64,000 nt of DNA, from positions 26,283,501 to 26,347,500 of the forward strand of contig NC_079880.1 in NCBI RefSeq assembly GCF_029227915.1, given 5' to 3'. The DNA comes from Hydractinia symbiolongicarpus (lineage: Eukaryota > Cnidaria > Hydrozoa > Anthoathecata > Hydractiniidae). Below the pieces are notes generated by a model. The model had not been told where the DNA came from. It was given only the letters and a program-made list of their open reading frames with translations, and made no database searches. This document shows positions 1-12,538 of this stretch, piece by piece. How positions within the stretch are numbered: position 1 is the first letter of the stretch; each line of letters starts with the position of its first letter. A program made the position numbers and the translations under genes.

Positions 1-3000
1 CCGTGGTACCAATCCTTGCCTTTAGCTCGTGCTGAAGAAGTAGAGACATTTTCAAAAACTACATTTCATTTACTTTTTAACAGTAACAGTCCGTTGGAGT
101 TACAACTGTTGCGTCACATATTGGTACCAACATGTATTTAGCGAAATGTTTCTGTTATCACAATGTTGCATCGCTTTTAACAGTAAAACGATTGACTGTG
201 GGACTTAATAGAACTGATTTTAGACTTTGACCTTGTAAAGGTCATCACTGAGACAATTGGACTCCAAGAAATAACATTCTTCTTAATTTGACATGATTGC
301 TTGAAGTCAACGATTACACTGGGCACTGTGGAAGCGTTTCATTCAAAAATTTGGATAAATAAGTCACTCTTTACCGTGGTACCAATCCTTGCCGTTTTCT
401 CGCGCTGAAGAAATGAAGACATTTTCAAAAACTACATTTCATTGACCTTCTAACGGTGTCAATCCATTTGAGTTACAACAGTTGCGTCAAGGATTTGTAG
501 CAACATGTATTTAGAGATTTGTTTACGATATTACTAGGTTGCATAGCTTTTAACAGGGAATCGATTGACTGTGGGACTTAATTGAACTGCTTTGGACTTT
601 GACCTTATGAATGTAATAAATGAGACAACTGATCTCCAAAAAATAATATTCCTCTTAATTTGACATGATTGCTTGAACTCAACGATTACACTGGCGCTGT
701 GATAGCGCTTTATTACAAAAAAAAATAGATAAATAAGTCATTTTTTTACCGTGGTACCAATCCTTGCCGTTACTTCGAGTTGAAGAAATAGAGACAGTTT
801 GGAAAAATACATTTCATTGACTTTCTAACGGTATCAATCCGTTTCAGTTACAACAGTTGCGTCAAGGATTCGTACCAACATGTATTTAGAGATTTGTTTC
901 GGATATTACTAGGTTGCATAGCTTTTAACAGGGAATCGATTGACCGCGGGACTTAACTGAACTTACTTTAGACTTTGACCTTTTAAATGTGATAAATGAG
1001 ACAATTGTACTCCAAGAAATAACATTCTTCTTAATTTGACATGATTGCTTGAACTCAATGAATACACTGGCTCTGTGATAGCGCTTTATTAAAAAAAAAT
1101 AGATAAGTAAGTGATTTTTTACTGTGGGACCAACCCTAGACGTTAGTGCGCGCTGAAGAAAGAGAGACATTTTCAAAAAGTGCATTTCATTGACTTTCTG
1201 GCGGTATTAATCCGTTTAAATTACAACGGTTGCGTCACATATTGGTACCAACATGTATCTAGCGATATTTTTCCGATGTTACTAGGTTGCATAGCTTTTA
1301 ACAGTGAAACGATTGACTGTGGGAGTTAATTCAACTGATTTCAGACTTTGAACTTATAAATGTGATAAATGAGACAATTGGACTCCAAGAAATAACATTC
1401 TTCTTAATTTGACATGATTGCTTGAACTCAACGATTACACTGGCGCTCTGATAGCCTTTTATTAAAAAAAAATAGATTAATAAGTCATTTTTTACTGTGG
1501 GACCAATCCTAGCCGTTAGCGCGCCTGAAGAAATGGAGACAATTTCAAAAACTACATTTCATTGACTTTCTAACGGTATCAATGCGTTTGAGTTACAACA
1601 GTTGCGTCAAGGATTCGTACCAACATGTATTTAGAGATTTGTTTCCGATATTACTAGGTTGCATCGCTTTTAACAAGGGATCGATTGACTGCGGGACTTA
1701 ATTGAACTTTCTTTAGACTTTGACTTTTCAAATGTGATAAATGAGACAATTGGACTCCAAGAAATAACATTCTTCTTAATTTGACATGATTGCTTGAACT
1801 CAACGATTACACTGGCGCTGTGACAGTGCTTTATGAAGAAAAATAGATAAATAAGTCATTTTTTACCGTGGGACCAATCCTAAGGGTTAGCGCGCGCTGA
1901 AGAAATAGAGACAGTTTCAAAAACTACGTTTTATTGCCTATTTAACGGTCTCAGTCCGTTGGAGTTACAACTGTTGCGTCACATATTGGTACCAACATGC
2001 ATTTAGCGATATGTTTTTGTTATCACAATGTTGCATCGCCATTAACAGTAAAACGATTGACTGTGGGACTTAATGGAACTGATTTTAAACTTTGACCTTA
2101 TAAAGGTCATCACTGAGACAATTGGACTCCAAGAAATAACATTCTACTTAATTTGACATCATTGCTTGAACTCAACGATTACACTGGGCGCTGCGGTAGC
2201 GCTTTATTTAAAAATGTAGATAAATAAGTCATTTTTTACTGTGGGACCAATCCTGGCCGTTAGCACGCGCTGAGTGAATAGAGACATTTTAAAAAACTAC
2301 ATTTCAATCCGTATCAATCCGTTTGAGTTACAACGGTTGCATAACATATTCGTACATAGTTCGACATGATTGCTGGAACTCAACGATTGCACTGGGCACT
2401 GTGGAAGCGCTTTATTTAAGAATTTTGATTAATAAGTCATTTTTTTACAGTCGTACCATTCCTTGCCGTTAGCAAGCACTGAAGAAATAGAGACATTTTC
2501 ATAAAGTGCATTTCATTGACGTTCTAGCGGTATCAATCCGTTTGAGTTACAACAGTTGCGTCAAGGATTCCTACCAACATGTATTTAGAGATTTGTTTCC
2601 GATATTACTAGGTTGCATCGCTTTTAACAGTGAAACGATTGACTGTGGGACTTAGTTGAACTTACTTTAGACTTTAAAATTATAAATGTGATAAATGAGA
2701 CAATTGGACTCCAAGAAATAACATTCTACATAATTCGACATGATTGCTGGAACTCAACGATTGCACTGGGCACTGTGGAAGCGTTTTATTTAAGAATTTT
2801 GATTAATAAGTCATTTTTTTACGGTCGTACCATTCCTTGCCGTTAGCAAGCACTGAAGAAATAGAGACATTTTTAAAAAGTGCATTTTATTGACTTTCTA
2901 GCGGTATCAATCCGTTTGATTTGCAACGGTTTCGTCACATATTCGTACCAACATGTATTTAGCGATATTTTTGACATGTTACTAGGTTGCATCGCTTTTA

Positions 3001-3194
3001 ACAGTGAAACGATTGACTGTGGGACTTAATTGAACTGATTATAGTCTTTGAACTTATAAATGTGATAAATGAGACAACTGGACTCCAAGAAATTACATTC
3101 TTCTTAATTTGACATGATTGCTCGAACTCAACGATTACACTGCCGCTGTGATAGCGCTTTATTAAAAAAAAATAGATAAATAAGTCTTTTTTTA
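1..3194. repeat. Diverged satellite monomers, no clear higher-order unit
   Basis: Nine monomers start at 1, 374, 749, 1122, 1495, 1866, 2239 (truncated), 2448 and 2822. Several subtypes are interspersed. Monomers at 1 and 1866 share an unusual core, TTATCACAATGTTGCAT, in place of TTACTAGGTTGCAT; it recurs at about 10340. Monomers at 2448 and 2822 begin with a divergent box, GTCGTACCATTCCTTGCC, that recurs at 12911, 14028 and 14703. The monomer at 374 resembles the b half of the dimer array that follows. Low mutual similarity suggests this stretch has not been recently homogenised. Confidence 0.93.
2239..2447. repeat. Truncated monomer, 209 bp
   Basis: The monomer lacks about 163 bp. The sequence passes from the ATTCGTACCAACATG segment straight into the TTCGACATGATTGCTGG segment near the 3' part. 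The joint is at about 2353-2355, where both parents carry TAC. A second small loss lies near 2303, where CATTTCA runs directly into ATCCGTATC (normally CATTTCATTGACTTTCTAGCGGTATC). Confidence 0.88.
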
Positions 3195-3217
3195 CCGTGG
3201 GACCAATCCTAGCGGTT

Positions 3218-3227
3218 AGCGCGCGCT
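3218..3227. other. Representative CpG palindrome AGCGCGCGCT
   Basis: About 20 bp into many monomers is a perfect ten-base palindrome, AGCGCGCGCT, followed by GAAGAAATAG; this is one copy. It is the most G+C-rich and CpG-rich point in an otherwise A+T-rich unit. Common variants are GTGCGCGCTG and TCGCGCACTG. It is removed entirely in the 346-bp class, so it is not needed for a monomer to be kept and amplified. Confidence 0.6.
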
Positions 3228-3939
3228 GAAGAAATAGAGACAGTTTCAAAAACTACATTTTATTGCCTATCTAACGGTATCAGTCCGTTGGAGTTACAAC
3301 TGTTGCGTCACATATTCGTACCAACATGTGTTTAGCGATATTTTTCCGATGTTACTAGGTTGCATCGCTTTTAACCGTGAAACGATTGACTGTGGGACTT
3401 AATTGAACTGATTTTAGACTTTGACCTTATAAGGGTCATCATTGAGACAATTGGACTCCAAGAAATAACATTCTACTTACTTTGACATGATTGCCGAAAC
3501 TCAACGATTACACTGGGCACTGTGGAAGCGTTTCATTCAAAAATTTGGATAAATAAGTCACTCTTTACCGTGGTACCAATCCTTGCCGTTTGCTCGCGCT
3601 GAAGAAATAAAGACAATTTCAAACACTACATTTCATTGACTTTCTAACGGTGTCAATTCAATTGAGTTACAACAGTTGCGTCAAGGATTCGTAGCAACAT
3701 GTATTTAGAGATTTGTTTACGATATTACTAGGTTGCATAGCTTTTAACAAGGAATCGATTGACTGCGGACTTAACTGAACTTACTTTAGATTTTGACCTT
3801 TTAAAGGTGATAAATGAGACAATTGGACTCCAAGAAATAACATTCTTCTTAATTTGACATGATTGCTTGATTTTAACGAATACACTGGCGCTGTGATAGC
3901 GCTTTATTAAAAAAAAATAGATAAATAAGTCTTTTTTTA

Positions 3940-5430
3940 CCGTGGGACCAATCCTAGCGGTTAGCGCGCGCTGAAGAAATAGAGACAGTTTCAAAAACTA
4001 CATTTTATTGCCTATCTAACGGTATCAGTCCGTTGGAGTTACAACTGCTGCGTCACATATTCGTACCAACATGTGTTTAGCGATATTTTTCCGATGTTAC
4101 TAGGTTGCATCGCTTTTAACCGTGAAACGATTGACTGTGGGACTTAATTGAACTGATTTTAGACTTTGACCTTATAAGGGTCATCATTGAGACAATTGGA
4201 CTCCAAGAAATAACATTCTACTTACTTTGACATGATTGCCGAAACTCAACGATTACACTGGGCACGGTGGAAGCGTTTCATTCAAAAATTTGGATAAATA
4301 AGTCACTCTTTACCGTGGTACCAATCCCTGCCGTTTGCTCGCGCTGAAGAAATAAAGACAATTTCAAACACTACATTTCATTGACTTTCTAACAGTGTCA
4401 ATTCAATTGAGTTACAACAGTTGCGTCAAGGATTCGTAGCAACATGTATTTAGAGATTTGTTTACGATATTACTAGGTTGCATAGCTTTTAACAAGGAAT
4501 CGATTGACTGCGGACTTAACTGAACTTACTTTAGATTTTGACCTTTTAAAGGTGATAAATGAGACAATTGGACTCCAAGAAATAACATTCTTCTTAATTT
4601 GACATGATTGCTTGATTTTCACGAATACACTGGCGCTGTGATAGCGCTTTATTAAAAAAAAATAGATAAATAAGTCTTTTTTTACCGTGGGACCAATCCT
4701 AGCGGTTAGCGCGCGCTGAAGAAATAGAGACAGTTTCAAAAACTACATTTTATTGCCTATCTAACGGTATCAGTCCGTTGGAGTTACAACTGCTGCGTCA
4801 CATATTCGTACCAACATGTGTTTAGCGATATTTTTCCGATGTTACTAGGTTGCATCGCTTTTAACCGTGAAACGATTGACTGTGGGACTTAATTGAACTG
4901 ATTTTAGACTTTGACCTTATAAGGGTCATCATTGAGACAATTGGACTCCAAGAAATAACATTCTACTTACTTTGACATGATTGCCGAAACTCAACGATTA
5001 CACTGGGCACGGTGGAAGCGTTTCATTCAAAAATTTGGATAAATAAGTCACTCTTTACCGTGGTACCAATCCCTGCCGTTTGCTCGCGCTGAAGAAATAA
5101 AGACAATTTCAAACACTACATTTCATTGACTTTCTAACAGTGTCAATTCAATTGAGTTACAACAGTTGCGTCAAGGATTCGTAGCAACATGTATTTAGAG
5201 ATTTGTTTACGATATTACTAGGTTGCATAGCTTTTAACAAGGAATCGATTGACTGCGGGACTTAACTGAACTTACTTTAGATTTTGACCTTTTAAAAGTG
5301 ATAAATGAGACAATTGGACTCCAAGAAATAACATTCTTCTTAATTTGACATGATTGCTTGATTTTAACGAATACACTGGCGCTGTGATAGCGCTTTATTA
5401 AAAAAAAATAGATAAATAAGTCTTTTTTTA
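3940..5430. repeat. Nearly identical adjacent dimers in the a/b array
   Basis: Units 3940-4684 and 4685-5430 differ at only about three places by eye: GCGGACTT against GCGGGACTT, AAAGGTGATA against AAAAGTGATA, and GATTTTCACG against GATTTTAACG. Both share private variants not seen in the other dimers (CTGCTGCGTC, GGGCACGGTGG, ATCCCTGCC, AACAGTGTC). This pair is therefore the most recent duplication in the dimer block. Confidence 0.9.
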
Positions 5431-6176
5431 CCGTGGGACCAATCCTAGCGGTTAGCGCGCGCTGAAGAAATAGAGACAGTTTCAAAAACTACATTTTATT
5501 GCCTATCTAACGGTATCAGTCCTTTGGAGTTACAACTGTTGCGTCACATATTCGTACCAACACGGTTTAGCGATATTTTTCCGATGTTACTAGGTTGCAT
5601 CGCTTTTAACCGTGAAACGATTGACTGTGGGACTTAATTGAACTGATTTTAGACTTTGACCTTATAAGGGTCATCACTGAGACAATTGGACTCCAAGAAA
5701 TAACATTCTACTTACTTTGACATGATTGCCGATACTCAACGATTACACTGGGCACTGTGGAAGCGTTTTATTCAAAAATTTGGATAAATAAGTCACTCTT
5801 TACCGTGGTACCAATCCTTGCCGTTTGCTCGCGCTGAAGAAATAAAGACAATTTCAAACACTACATTTCATTGACTTTCTAACGGTGTCAATCCATTTGA
5901 GTTACAACAGTTGCGTCAAGGATTCGTAGCAACATGTATTTAGAGATTTGTTTACGATATTACTAAGTTGCATAGCTTTTAACAGGAAATCGATTGACTG
6001 CGGGACTTCACTGAACTTACTTTAGATTTTGACTTTTTAAAGGTGATAAATGAGACAATTGGACTCCAAGAAATAATATTCTTCTTAATTTGACATGATT
6101 GCTTGAACTCAACGATTACACTGGCGTTGTGATAGCCCTTTATTAAAAAAAAAATAGATTAATAAGTCATTTTTTA

Positions 6177-6550
6177 CTGTGGGACCAATCCTAGCCGTTA
6201 GCGCGCCCCGAAGGAATGGAGACAATTTCAAAAACTACATTTCATTGACTTTCTACCGGTATCAATGCGTTTGAGTTACAACAGTTGCGTCAAGGATTCG
6301 TACCAACATGTATTTAGAGATTTGTTTCCGATAATACTAGGTTGCATCGCTTTTAACAGGGGATCGATTGACTGCGGGACTTAATTGAACTTTCTTTAGA
6401 CTTTGACCTTTTAAATGTGATAAATGAGACAATTGTACTCCAAGACATAACATTCTTCTCAATTTGACATGATTGCTTGATTTCAACGAATACACTGGCG
6501 CTGTGATAGCGCTTTATTAAAAAAAAATTAGATAAATAAGTCTTTTTTTA
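6177..6550. repeat. Extra monomer interrupting the dimer array
   Basis: This 374-bp monomer begins CTGTGGGACCAATCCTAGCC with GCGCGCCCCGAAGGAATGG and belongs to neither the a nor the b type. It is closest to monomers at 1495 and 12166, which share GCGCGCC.TGAAGAAATGG and ATCAATGCGTTTGAG. Its presence puts the dimers on either side out of register by one monomer. Confidence 0.88.
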
Positions 6551-8786
6551 CCGTGGGACCAATCCTAGCGGTTAGCGCGAGCTGAAGAAATAGAGACACT
6601 TTCAAAAACTACATTTTATTGCCTATCTAACGGTATCAGTCCGTTGGAGTTACAACTGTTGCGTCACATATTCGTACCAACATGTGTTTAGCGATATTTT
6701 TCCGATGTTACTAGGTTGCATCGCTTTTAACCGTGAAACGATTGACTGTGGGACTTAATTGAACTGATTTTAGACTTTGACCTTATAAGGGTCATCATTG
6801 AGACAATTGGACTCCAAGAAATAACATTCTACTTACTTTGACACGATTGCCGAAACTCAACGATTACACTGGGCACTGTGGAAGCGTTTCATTCAAAAAT
6901 TTGGATAAATAAGTCACTCTTTACCGTGGTACCAATCCTTGCCGTTTGCTCGCGCTGAAGAAATAAAGACAATTTCAAACACTACATTTCATTGACTTTC
7001 TAACGGTGTCAATTCAATTGAGTTACAACAGTTGCGTCAAGGATTCGTAGCAACATGTATTTAGAGATTTGTTTACGATATTACTAGGTTGCATAACTTT
7101 TAACAAGGAATCGATTGACTGCGGGACTTAACTGAACTTACTTTAGAGTTTGACTTTTTAAAAGTGATAAATGAGACAATTGGACTCCAAGAAATAACAT
7201 TCTTCTTAATTTGACATGATTGCTTGATTTTAACGAATACACTGGCGCTGTGATAGCGCTTTATTAAAAAAAAATAGATAAATAAGTCTTTTTTTACCGT
7301 GGGACCAATCCTAGCGGTTAGCGCGCGCTGAAGAAATAGAGACAGTTTCAAAAACTACATTTTATTGCCTATCTAACGGTATCAGTCCGTTGGAGTTACA
7401 ACTGTTGCGTCACATATTCCTACCAACATGTGTTTAGCGATATTTTTCCGATGTTACTAGGTTGCATCGCTTTTAACCGTGAAACGATTGACTGTGGGAC
7501 TTAATTGAACTGATTTTAGACTTTGACCTTATAAGGGTCATCATTGAGACAATTGGACTCCAAGAAATAACATTCTACTTACTTTGACATGATTGCCGAA
7601 ACTCAACGATTACACTGGGCACTGTGGAAGCGTTTCATTCAAAAATTTGGATAAATAAGTCACTCTTTACCGTGGTACCAATCCTTGCCGTTTGCTCGCG
7701 CTGAAGAAATAAAGACAATTTCAAACACTACATTTCATTGACTTTCTAACGGTGTCAATTCAATTGAGTTACAACAGTTGCGTCAAGGATTCGTAGCAAC
7801 ATGTATTTAGAGATTTGTTTACGATATTACTAGGTTGCATAGCTTTTAACAAGGAATCGATTGACTGCGGGACTTAACTGAACTTACTTTAGATTTTGAC
7901 CTTTTAAAAGTGATAAATGAGACAATTGGACTCCAAGAAATAACATTCTTCTTAATTTGACATGATTGCTTGATTTTAGCGAATACACTGGCGCTGTGAT
8001 AGCGCTTTATTAAAAAAAAATAGATAAATAAGTCTTTTTTTACCGTGGGACCAATCCTAGCGGTTAGTGCGCGCTGAAGAAATAGAGACAGTTTCAAAAA
8101 CTACATTTTATTGCCTATCTAACGGTATCAGTCCGTTGGAGTTACAACTGTTGCGTCACATATTCGTACCAACACGGTTTAGCGATATTTTTCCGATGTT
8201 ACTAGGTTGCATCGCTATTAACAGTAAAACGATTGACTTTGGGATTAATTGAACTGATTTTAGACTTTGACCTTATAAGGGTCATCACTGAGACAATTGG
8301 TCTCCAAGAAATAACATTCTACTTACTTTGACATGATTGCCGGAACTCAACGATTACACTGGGCACTTTGGAAGCGTTTCATTCAAAAATTTGGATAAAT
8401 AAGTCACTCTTTACCGTGGTACCAATCCTTGCCGTTTGCTCGCGCTGAAGAAATAAAGACAATTTCAAACACTACATTTCATTGACTTTCTAACGGTGTC
8501 AATCCATTTGAGTTACAACAGTTTCATCAAGGATTCGTAGCAACATGTATTTAGAGATTTGTTTACGATATTACTAGGTTGCATAGCTTTTAACAGGGAA
8601 TCGATTGACTGCGGGACTTAACTGAACTTACTTTAGATTTTGACCTTTTAAATGTGATAAATGAGACAATTGGACTCCAAGAAATAACATTCTTCTTAAT
8701 TTGACATGATTACTTGAACTCAACGATTACACTGGCGCTGTGATAGTGCTTTATTAAAAAAAAATAGATAAATATGTCATTTTTTG

Positions 8787-9434
8787 CTGTGGGACCAATC
8801 CTAGCCGTCAGTGCGCGCTGAAGAAATAGAGACATTTTCATAAAGTGCATTTCATTGACTTTCCAGCTATATCAATCCGTTTGAATTACAACGGTTGCGC
8901 CACATATTCGTACCAACATGTATTTAGCGATATTACTATTGCATCGCTTTTAACAGTGAAACGATTGACTGTGGGACTTAATTGAACTGATTTTAGACTT
9001 TGACCTTATAGAGGTCATCACTGAGACAATTGGTCTCCAAGAAATAACATTCTACTTACTTTGACATGATTGCCGGAACTCAACGATTACACTGGGCACT
9101 TTGGAAGCATTTTCATAAAGTGCATTTCATTGACTTTCTAGCTGTATCAATCCGTTTGAATTACAACGGTTGCGTCACATATTTGTACCAACATGTATTT
9201 AGCGATATTTTTCCGATGTTACTAGGTTGCATCTCTTTTAACAGTGAAACGATTGACTGTGGGACTTAATTGAACTGATTTTAGACTTTGACCTTATAAA
9301 GGTCATTACTGAGACAATTGGCCTCCAAGAAATAACATTCTACTTACTTTGACATGATTGCCGGAACTCAACGATTACACTGGGCACTTTGGAAGCGTTT
9401 CATTCAAAAATTTGGATAAATAAGTCACTCTTTA
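8787..9434. repeat. Rearranged monomer pair, 648 bp
   Basis: Two monomers are fused without an intervening start box. At 9108/9109 GGGCACTTTGGAAGC passes directly into ATTTTCATAAAGTGC, removing the tail of one monomer and the start of the next (about 97 bp in all). The first monomer also has a loss of about 13 bp near 8930-8940, where GATATT joins ACTATTGCATCGC in place of GATATTTTTCCGATGTTACTAGG. Confidence 0.88.
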
Positions 9435-12400
9435 CCGTGGTACCAATCCTTGCCGTTTTCTTGCGCTGAAGAAATAAAGACATTTTCAAAAACTACATTT
9501 CATTGACTTTCTAACGGTGTCAATCCATTTGTGTTACAACAGTTGCGTCAAGGATTCGTAGCAACATGTATTTAGAGATTTGTTTACGATATTACTAGGT
9601 TGCACAGCTTTTAACAGGGAATCGATTGACTGCGGGACTTAACTGAACTTACTTTAGATTTTGGCCTTTTAAATGTGATAAATGAGACGAATGGACTCCA
9701 AGAAATAACATTCTTCTTAATTTGACATGATTGCTGTAACTCTGGGATTTCACTGGGCGCTGTGATAGCGCTTTATTTAAAAATGTAGATCAATAAGTCA
9801 TTTTTTACCGTGGGACCAATCCTAGCCGTTAGTGCGCGCTGAAGAAATAGAGACATTTTCATCAAGTGCATTTCATTGACTTTCTAGCGGTATCAATCCG
9901 TTTGATTACAACGGTTGCGTCACATATTCGTACCAACATGTATTTAGCGATATTTTTCCGATGTTACTAGGTTGCATCGCTTTTAACAGTGAAACGATTG
10001 ACTGTGGGACTTAATTGAACTTACTTTAGACTTTAAACTTATAAATGTGATAGATGAGACAATTGGACTCCAAGTAAAAACTTTCTTCTTAACTCGACAT
10101 GATTGCTGTAACTCTGGGATTTCACTGGGCGCTGTGATAGCGCTTTATTTAAAAATGTAGATGAATAAGTCATTTTTTACCGTGGGACCAATCCTAGCCC
10201 TTAGCACGCGCTGAAGAAATAGAGACCATTTCAAAAACTAAATTTTATTGCCTATCTAGCGGTAACAGTCCGTTGGAGTTACAACTGTTGCGTCACATAT
10301 TGGTACCAACATGTATTTAGCGATATGTTTCTGTTATCACAATGTTGCATCGCTATTAACATTAAAACGATTGACTGAAAGCGGTGTTAATCCGTTTGAG
10401 TTACAACGGTTGCATCACATATTCGCACCAACATGTATTAAGCGATATTTTTCCGATATTACTAGGTTGCATCGCTTTTAACAGTGAAACGATTGACTGT
10501 GGGACTTAATTGAACTGATTTTAGACTTTGACCTTATAAAGCTCATTACTGAGACAATTGGTCTCCAAGAAATAACATTCTACTTACTTTGACATGATTG
10601 CCGGAACTCAACGATTACACTGGGCACTTTGGAAGCGTTTCATTCAAAAATTTGGATAAATAAGTCACTCTTTACCGTGGTACCAATCCTTGCCGTTTTC
10701 TTGTGCTGAAGAAATAAAGACATTTTCAAAAACTACATTTCATTGACTTTCTAACGGTGTCAATCCATTTGTGTTACAACAGTTGCGTCAAGGATTCGTA
10801 GCAACATGTATTTAGAGATTTGTTTACAATATTACTAGGTTGCACAGCTTTTAACAGGGAATCGATTGACTGCGGGACTTAACTGAACTTACTTTAGATT
10901 TTGGTCTTTTAAATGTGATAAATGAGACGAATGGACTACAAGAAATAACATTCTTCTTAATTTGACATGATTGCTGTAACTCTGGGATTTCACTGGGCGC
11001 TGTGATAGCGCTTTATTTAAAAATGTAGATCAATAAGTCATTTTTTACCGTGGGACCAATCCTAGCCGTTAGTGCGCGCTGAAGAAATAGAGACATTTTC
11101 ATCAAGTGCATTTCATTGACTTTCTAGCGGTATCAATCCGTTTGATTACAACGGTTGCGTCACATATTCGTACCAACATGTATTTAGCGATATTTTTCCG
11201 ATGTTACTAGGTTGCATCGCTTTTAACAGTGAAACGATTGACTGTGGGACTTAATTTAACTGATTTTAGACTTTGACCTTTTAAATGTGATAAATGAGAC
11301 AATTGGACTCAAAGAAATAACATTCTTCTTAATTTGACATGATTGCTTGAACTCAACGATTACACTGGCGCTGTGATAGCGCTTTATTAAAAAAAAATAG
11401 ATACATAAGTTATTTTTTACTGTGGGACCAATCCTAGCCGTTAGTGCGCGCTGAAGAAATAGAGACATTTTCATAAAGTGCATTTCATTGACTTTCTAGC
11501 GGTATCAATCCGCTTGAGTTACAACAGTTGCGTCAAGGATTCCTACCAACATGTATTTAGAGATTTGTTTCCGATATTACTAGGTTGCATCGCTTTTAAC
11601 AGTGAAACGATTGACTGTGGGACTTAATTGAACTTACTTTAGACTTTAAACTTATAAATGTGATAGATGAGACAATTGGACTCCAAGTAATAACTTTCTT
11701 CTTAACTCGACATGATTGCTGTAACTCTGGGATTTCACTGGGCGCTGTGATAGCGCTTTATTTAAAAATGTAGATGAATAAGTCATTTTTTACCGTGGGA
11801 CCAATCCTAGCCCTTAGCACGCGCTGAAGAAATAGAGACCATTTCAAAAACTAAATTTTATTGCCTATCTAGCGGTAACAGTCCGTTGGAGTTACAACTG
11901 TTGCGTCACATATTCGCACCAACATGTATTAAGCAATATTTTTCCGATATTACTAGGTTGCATCGCTTTTAACAGTGAAACGATTGACTGTGGGACTTAA
12001 TTGAACTGCTTTGGACTTTAACCTTATGAATGTAATAAATGAGACAACTGATCTCCAAAAAATTATATTCTTCTTAATTTGACATGATTGCTTGAACTCA
12101 ACGATTACACTGGCGCTGTGATAGCCCTTTATTAAAAAAAAAATAGATTAATAAGTCATTTTCTACTGTGGGACCAATCCTAGCCGTTAGCGCGCCCTGA
12201 AGAAATGGAGACAATTTCAAAAACTACATTTCATTGACTTTCTAACGGTATCAATGCGTTTGAGTTACAACAGTTGCGTCAAGGATTCGGACCAACATGT
12301 ATTTAGAGATTTGTTTCCGATATTACTAAGTTGCATCGCTTTTAACAGGGGATCGATTGACTGTGGGACTTAATGGAACTGATTTTAAACTTTGAGCTTA

Positions 12401-12538
12401 TAAAGATCATCACTGAGACAATTGGACTCCAAGAAATAACATTCTACTTAATTTGACATGATTGCTTGAACTCAACGATTACACTGGGCGCTGCGGTAGC
12501 GCTTTATTTAAAAATGTAGCTAAATAAGTCATTTTTTA
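9435..12538. repeat. Patchwork of duplicated monomer blocks (offset 1240 bp)
   Basis: Monomers start at 9435, 9808, 10180 (rearranged), 10675, 11048, 11420, 11793 and 12166. The segment from about 9240 to 10015 reappears at about 10480 to 11255 with an offset of exactly 1240 bp and only a few differences (for example TTCTTGCGCTG against TTCTTGTGCTG). The monomer at 10180 has its 5' half repeated at 11793 (GCCCTTAGCACGCGC, GAGACCATTTC). The 3' half of 9808 (TTTAAACTTATAAATGTGAT, GTAACTCTGGG) reappears as the 3' half of 11420, so blocks have been re-cut inside monomers. Confidence 0.88.
10180..10674. repeat. Rearranged monomer, 495 bp
   Basis: GATTGACTG, which normally continues TGGGACTTAATT, is joined at about 10377-10379 to AAAGCGGTGTTAATCCG from the 5' third of another monomer. 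About 250 bp are missing relative to two complete monomers, including one start box. The 5' part carries the rare TTATCACAATGTTGCAT core. Confidence 0.88.

Larger units (their letters stand above)
3195..8786. repeat. Dimer higher-order repeat, ~745 bp, seven copies
   Basis: Two monomer types alternate. Type a begins CCGTGGGACCAATCCTAGCG and carries TATTGCCTATCTAACGG. Type b begins CCGTGGTACCAATCC.TGCC, then GTTTGCTCGCG. Type a starts at 3195, 3940, 4685, 5431, 6551, 7297 and 8043; type b at 3568, 4313, 5058, 5803, 6924, 7670 and 8414. Unit lengths are 744-746 bp. The regular alternation is broken once, by an extra monomer at 6177-6550. The b type has an A-run of 8-9 bases near its 3' end. Confidence 0.95.

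Noticed and set aside
2239-2447. Insertion of foreign DNA at irregular-length monomers (also 8787-9434, 10180-10674, 14028-14328, 62126-62640)
   Set aside because: Both sides of every irregular joint are normal satellite sequence. The lengths are explained by deletion, not insertion.
3304-3335. Possible CENP-B box in ATTCGTACCAACATG
   Set aside because: It matches TTCGNNNNA but not the CGGG that should follow (6 of 9 core positions). The full box was not seen on either strand.
3195-8786. Promoter-like A/T-rich tails (TTTATT, TAAATAAG) at monomer ends
   Set aside because: They are part of the A+T-rich monomer, with no conserved initiator or downstream transcript unit. There is no basis to call promoters.
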